This document shows positions 59,457-64,000 of a stretch of 64,000 bases of DNA, in pieces. Under the pieces are notes generated by a model. It did not search any database, was not told the origin of the DNA, and saw only the letters and a program-made list of their open reading frames with translations. The DNA lies in assembly GCA_949317995.1 (NCBI GenBank), contig OX439044.1:18314641-18378640 (forward strand), given 5' to 3'. The stretch's first letter is position 1. Every line of letters starts with the position of its first letter. This DNA comes from Acholoe squamosa. Taxonomy: Eukaryota; Annelida; Polychaeta; Phyllodocida; Polynoidae. The translations under genes and the position numbers were made by a program.

Positions 59457-61398
59457 CTGTACAGCCACTATCTGTATCACCAACCGCTATCTGTAGTACT
59501 ACAGATAGAGGCTGACCATTTAACCACTATCTGTGTTACAAAAAAAAAGCTAACTGTAGTAACCATCCAACCGCTATCTGTATCAACAACCACTTTCTGT
59601 AGTAACTTTTCCAATCCTATGTTAAGACACATCCAACTTCTATCTGTATCAAAAACTGTTATCTGTATCATAGTGCTATTGGCAATACAGGGATTAGGCT
59701 GAATGGACTTAGATTGGCACATGGTCAAAAGAGGTCAAATTTGCCCAAAATGAGTCAATTGACCTAATTATTGGCTCAAATTGGGTAAAATGGATCAAAG
59801 GTGGGTACATTGAGTCAAGTCAGATCAATATGGTCAAAATATGTCAAATCGGCCCAAGATGGTTCAACTGGCAAAAGATTGGCCCAAATTGAATCAGATG
59901 GACCCAACATGGGAAATTGGGCTAAAGCAAGTCAATAATTATGGCGAAATAACGTCACAGTTGGGTAAAGTTAGCTCAAGATCAAGTACCTACATTAGGC
60001 CACATAGACTAAATTGGGTTGGGTAAATTGGGTCAAATCAGGCCAAAGGAAGTAGAACTGACCCAAGGTGAGTCAATAGACCTATGATTGGCCCCAATTG
60101 GGTAAGATTGGCCTGAGAGGGGTAAGTTGGGTCGAACCAGGTCAATCAGGGTCAAAATTGGTCAAATTGGCCAAGGACGAGCTAAAGATTTGGCCAAATT
60201 GAGTCAGATTGACACAAGTTGGTAAATTTGGTCAAATTGGGTCAAATTGGCCAAATTGGGTAAGATGGATCTGAGATAGGTAAATTGGGTCAAAGTAGGT
60301 CACTATATGTGACACAATCTGCGAAAAGGGACCTTATTCCAGAGAGAATAAGGTCCTTTTTCTCAGTACAGGTCACAAATGAGTCCAAATAGTCAAATTG
60401 GCCCCAAATGACCCTATTAGATCTGTTTTGCCCTAATTGACCTAATTCACCTATCTTAGGTCTGTCTTACCCAGTTGCCCAATTTTTGGTAATTGCCCTA
60501 TCTTGGGCCAAGTCAACATCTTTTGGCTGAAATTGACCCAATTTAGCCAACTTGGGTCAATTTGACTAAATTTGTCAATCCTGGATCTATGGACCCATCT
60601 TGGGCCAATTTGACCTATTTTGACCCATAGTGACTTGATTTCATCCGATTTACCCATCTAGACTCATTCTGGCTAAATTTGGGCCAATCTTGGGTCAAAT
60701 GACTAAGCCAGGGCTTATTTCACCACTTTCCAATGGATTTGACCCAATTAACCCACCTTTTTGCAACCTTACTCAATCTGGGCCAATCCTGGGCAATTGA
60801 CCCATATCAGCCAATTTGACCTCTTTTGACTGGATTTGAACCAAGTTTAGTTAATCAGACACTGTTTTGCCCAATCTCTGACTAATCTTGGGCAAATTTG
60901 ACCCATTATTACCGAGAGTGACCTGTCGCCATCCCTGCTGAGGATGAGTGATCACAATCCTCGCCATCCCTGGTGAACATATGCTATGACGAGGTGCGTG
61001 TTTCATCTAGCGAGGTGAGTGATCACCCGCGTTGTCATCCCTGATGAGTCTGAGTGATCACCATCCTCGCCATCTGAAGTGAGGCCATGTGATCACCACC
61101 ATTGCTATTCCTGGTGATCTTGTGCTATAGAGACGTCGTGTTCCATCTAGCGCCATGTGTGAGCCACTTCACACAGGTTGACGAGGAGTCACGACAATTT
61201 GCTGGGTGCCTTCCCACCTCCCAAACTGAAAGATTGAATGTATGATAGACCATGAAAGCAAAGGGGAGTTCAATTTGCAGTTGATACACATTATTTGATA
61301 GAGATAGAGTTTCTTTTACACAGATAGCGGTGCAATGGTCGACCACTATCTGTAGTACTACAGATAGCAGTTGTTGATACAGATAGTGGTTGTACATC
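59457..61398. mobile_element. Foldback minisatellite element, 1.94 kb
   Basis: The outer arms (59457-59542 and 61315-61398) are inverted copies. Each holds the same perfect 22-bp palindrome with centre GTAGTAC (59487-59508 and 61346-61367). Between them, 59715-60310 is built of GGTCAAATTGG-type units, while 60380-60905 is built of the complement (TTGACCCAATT-type). The switch lies at a hairpin at 60324-60362. 60918-61165 holds a second repeat, TGATCACCATCCTCGCC. No ORF is supported. Confidence 0.7.
60324..60362. repeat. Central hairpin of the foldback minisatellite
   Basis: AAAAGGGACCTTATT pairs with AATAAGGTCCTTTTT (one mismatch) around a 9-base loop, exactly where the minisatellite changes strand sense. 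Confidence 0.85.
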
Positions 61399-61548
61399 CC
61401 CCCTCCCAAAAGGAAAGCCTGAAATTACGCACCCCCAAGTTTTTGGGATAAGTAGTCTAGTTCTCTTCACTTCATCTGCAGTAGGGCATATCAAAAATCA
61501 TATCTTTCATATGAGAATAGATAGATGTTTCCAATACAACGGCATCTC

Positions 61549-61593
61549 ACAGGGACACCTATATATAGGACACCTATATATAGGTGTCCCTGT
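61549..61593. repeat. Palindrome ACAGGGACACCTATATATA
   Basis: CAGGGACACCTATATATAGG is followed by ACACCTATATATAGGTGTCC and CTG, forming a hairpin plus a direct repeat. Confidence 0.75.
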
Positions 61594-62228
61594 ATGATGC
61601 TTATATATAAGCCTTGGTCATTATGTCAATATAACATATTTCCACATGTTATCCCATTCTGATGACCCTCGTGTCTAAGCAAATAACTCCTAAACTATCC
61701 AGTTATTATAACATCTCCTTGTATACTGCACACCTACTGTAAGTAGTCATTCCCTGTCAGATAGAAAACTATAAAGAATCCTATAAATGTACCACATTGT
61801 TGTCAGTCTAAAAAAACCTACATTAGCAAGGGCCCCACTCCTGTGACACTGGCATCAGCAAAATCCCGTCTTTCTGCAAATTAGTCACATTTGACATGGT
61901 ATTTAGCTAGTAAAACACACATTATGAGTATATCTCTTATATCTTTCCCAGTAATGACAGGCCATAACAATGAAGAACCGCCTTTCCCAGAATTTCCTTT
62001 TGAACTGGACGACAAGCTCAAACTTGTAGAACAAAAGATGGATAAGATTTAAAACCCCTGAACTTTGCTGATGCCAGTGCTACACGCATTTGGAGCCCTG
62101 GCCATTATCACGCAAACCATTATTGTAATGAAAATGTAAATTTATGCTCTATGACGCTTTATTTGATGTGCATATACACATGTCTATACCTTAAATTGAG
62201 AGCTATTACAACAGAATAAAAACAGATA
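61594..62228. other. Spacer with a possible terminal exon
   Basis: An inverted pair CACTGGCATCAGCAAA (61848) / TTTGCTGATGCCAGTG (62064) brackets the exon-like segment at 61967-62051. Confidence 0.35.
61967..62051 (+). CDS. Possible terminal exon, unidentified
   Basis: After an acceptor-like tatctttcccag the plus strand reads MTGHNNEEPPFPEFPFEL, then DDKLKLVEQKMDKI and TAA. The polypyrimidine tract and the charged C-terminus make it look real. No upstream exon was found, and no relation to the exon at 32155 can be shown. Confidence 0.25.
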
Positions 62229-62770
62229 ATGCTGACAGGGTAGATGCATATTTGCCAGCTGTGCACCAGATAAAAGCATGAGCCAGGAGAGTTATTTTGG
62301 TGTTCATAAAGGTATCGCATCATAAAAAGACTCCCTTTGGAACTGTCAAATATATAAAACAAATCACGACGACATGCGCTCCAAATCCATATTGACTTTC
62401 AGAAAAAAGGCTGAAAAAGCGGAAACTAGGAAAGATGACTTTGTAAATGGTTGATTCCTTTGCTCTTATTTTTTCATCGAGTTATTAAAAGAGTCGTATC
62501 CTTTCCCTTGGGTCAGATTGAGATGGACTACTTTGGAATGACATGGGAAAGGCCATAAAAATTCAACTCATCAACGGCAAAAAATAGAAGAATGAATAAA
62601 AGAGGCAGGACACTGCTCCCACAAGACTTTGATGGGTGATGCAAGCCGAAATGTGGGATGTCCTCTTAGTGGGTTTGTTACTCAGTTCAATGTTTGTCTG
62701 TTAGGGGACTTAGTGCATGTTAGCTCAATAAAGAAATTATTTTACAACTTGTCCTTAAATGGCCATTATA
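62229..62770. repeat. Diverged duplicate block, copy B
   Basis: The counterparts of copy A are GCATATTTGCCAGCTGTG, AAACAAATCACGACGACAT, TTCCTTTGCTCTTATTTTTT, GTTATTAAAAGAGTCGTATC and TCAATAAAGAAATTATTTTA. Confidence 0.7.
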
Positions 62771-63219
62771 GAGACTGGAGATCATGAATGCATTGTCGGG
62801 CAAGCCAGGAAGGGGTCCTATTCATTAAGGCCCTACATGATTGAAAATGCTCAAAAAGACATGGGTATCCACATTTAGGCTATTTTACAAGGAGATATTT
62901 GTAATAAGGGGGCTTCCATTTAGTATCTACGCATTCTTTCCTGGAAAATTGACCCCCCCACCCCCATGTTGTATTATACATACATACATGTACACATCTG
63001 GCAGACCCCCCTCCCCTTAAGTACATATTCAATCACCAAGCTGACCCCCCCCCCTTCCCCACTTAAGATGCACATATCCTTCTCATCCTATATAGCAGTA
63101 TAACTACTAGGACTCTAAATGAGCATTCATTATTCTGAAACAGGAAAACTGATTAGGGGGCTTGGCGGAAGCAAAGTTCTTTACTGATCCCCCACCCTCA
63201 CTAGTAGTATAATAGATGG
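62771..63219. other. Nothing supported
   Basis: C-homopolymers at 62946-62964 and 63046-63053; no gene. Confidence 0.3.
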
Positions 63220-63239
63220 TCTTTTCTGAATATTATCCA

Positions 63240-63550
63240 GAAAAGACCATCATATTTGGATTATCCAGAGAAGACCTCCTATTTTTAGATTATTTATAAA
63301 AGAGGTCGTTTATAGATATATTTAATTTATCTATAAAAGAGGTCGTTTATAGATATATTTAGATTATTTATAAAAGAGGTCGTTTATAGATATATTTAAT
63401 TTATCTATAAAAGAGGTCGTTTATAGATATATTTAGATTATTTATAAAAGAGGTCGTTTATAGATATATTTAATTTATCTATAAAAGAGGTCGTTTATAG
63501 ATATATTTAGATTATTCATAAAAGAGGTCGTTTATAGATATATTTAGAAT
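63240..63550. repeat. 37-bp tandem array with ABAB order
   Basis: GAGGTCGTTTATAGATATAT recurs at 63302, 63339, 63376, 63413, 63450, 63487 and 63524. Units alternate between TTTAATTTATC and TTTAGATTATT endings, so the true repeat is a 74-bp dimer. More diverged units precede it from 63220. Confidence 0.9.
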
Positions 63551-63671
63551 AGGATTATTTTAGAAATAGTAATTATATCACTTTAGGTTTTAAATACAAA
63601 AGAGAGGTCAAGTGGTTCTCATGTCACAAGGTTTTTAGCTGAGCTTTCGGTACAGAGGAATGAACTGAGTG

Positions 63672-63795
63672 TACCAAGGATTGAAGGAGGATTGAAGGAG
63701 GATTGAAACAAGGAGGATTGAAGGAGGATTGAAGGAGGATTGAAGGAGGATTGAAGGAGGATTGAAGGAGGATTGAAGGATTGAAGGAGGATTGT
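63672..63795. repeat. 12-bp tandem array (GGAGGATTGAAG)
   Basis: About nine units, with one interruption near 63708. Confidence 0.9.
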
Positions 63796-64000
63796 GGAAC
63801 ACATTCAATTCCAGATCAGCGCTCTAAGGAACGGTGGCAGACACGCTTTAACCAACAGTGGGAGCATCAACCAACAATGGGAGCATTAACCGTTCTGCTT
63901 CAACCAACTGATGGGAGCAGACACGCTTCAACCATCATCCGTTCTAAGTTGACAAGGTCGGAAGAACTGTTGTGATTTTGTCACTGGAGCTAGTACCTGA

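Noticed and set aside
63302-63550. Possible CRISPR-like regular repeat
   Set aside because: Units are contiguous with no unique spacers, and the DNA is clearly eukaryotic.

Overview
The window is animal nuclear DNA: introns with GT-AG splice sites, AT-leaning intergenic sequence and very many small transposon relics, microsatellites and minisatellites. A SINE-like family with an (ACTC)n tail, a Polinton-derived relic and several MITE families suggest a marine invertebrate such as a mollusc, brachiopod or lancelet. The phylum is an inference and is not settled by the sequence.

The one firm host gene is a ten-exon SLC1 (glutamate/neutral amino acid transporter) gene on the minus strand, from about 29249 down to 12976. 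Joining its ten exons gives an uninterrupted 499-residue protein with every intron phase consistent. It carries the family motifs (serine-rich HP1, NMDGT, TM8 Arg/Asn/Asp) but has a Gly where the amino-group-binding Asp of TM8 is expected, and an altered HP2. A CpG-rich start region near 32000-32154 precedes a plus-strand first exon (32155-32216) of an unidentified gene.

The 4 kb intron between SLC1 exons 6 and 7 holds an antisense, intact 324-codon ORF (16393-17367). It fuses an SGNH-hydrolase-like domain to a NADAR domain. It lies in a 2.76 kb unit with short inverted ends and TTAGT-rich subterminal sequence; a shorter unit with matching ends lies at 11821-12642. This is the most unusual protein-coding find.

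Layout. 1-12600: MITEs, two hAT-type copies (one with a perfect 8-bp target duplication), SINE copies, a LINE RT scrap and a 985-bp inverted-repeat element. 12976-29249: SLC1 and its intronic elements. 28120-28903: a TTAA-flanked MITE and a solo LTR. 32000-42000: sparse, with a start region, hairpin elements, G-rich repeats, a LINE RT scrap and a possible CpG-rich promoter at 41460. 42600-47300: a CACGTG cluster, minisatellites and an ACGTT-rich inverted element. 48632-51689: a short, broken Polinton-derived element. 52219-52914: a SINE split by a foldback element. 54170-55025: a tRNA-like SINE head and two large inverted repeats. 56030-56600 and 62229-62770: two diverged copies of one non-coding block. 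59457-61398: a remarkable foldback minisatellite whose strand sense flips at a central hairpin. 63240-63790: two tandem arrays.

No CRISPR array, rRNA or canonical tRNA gene was seen.
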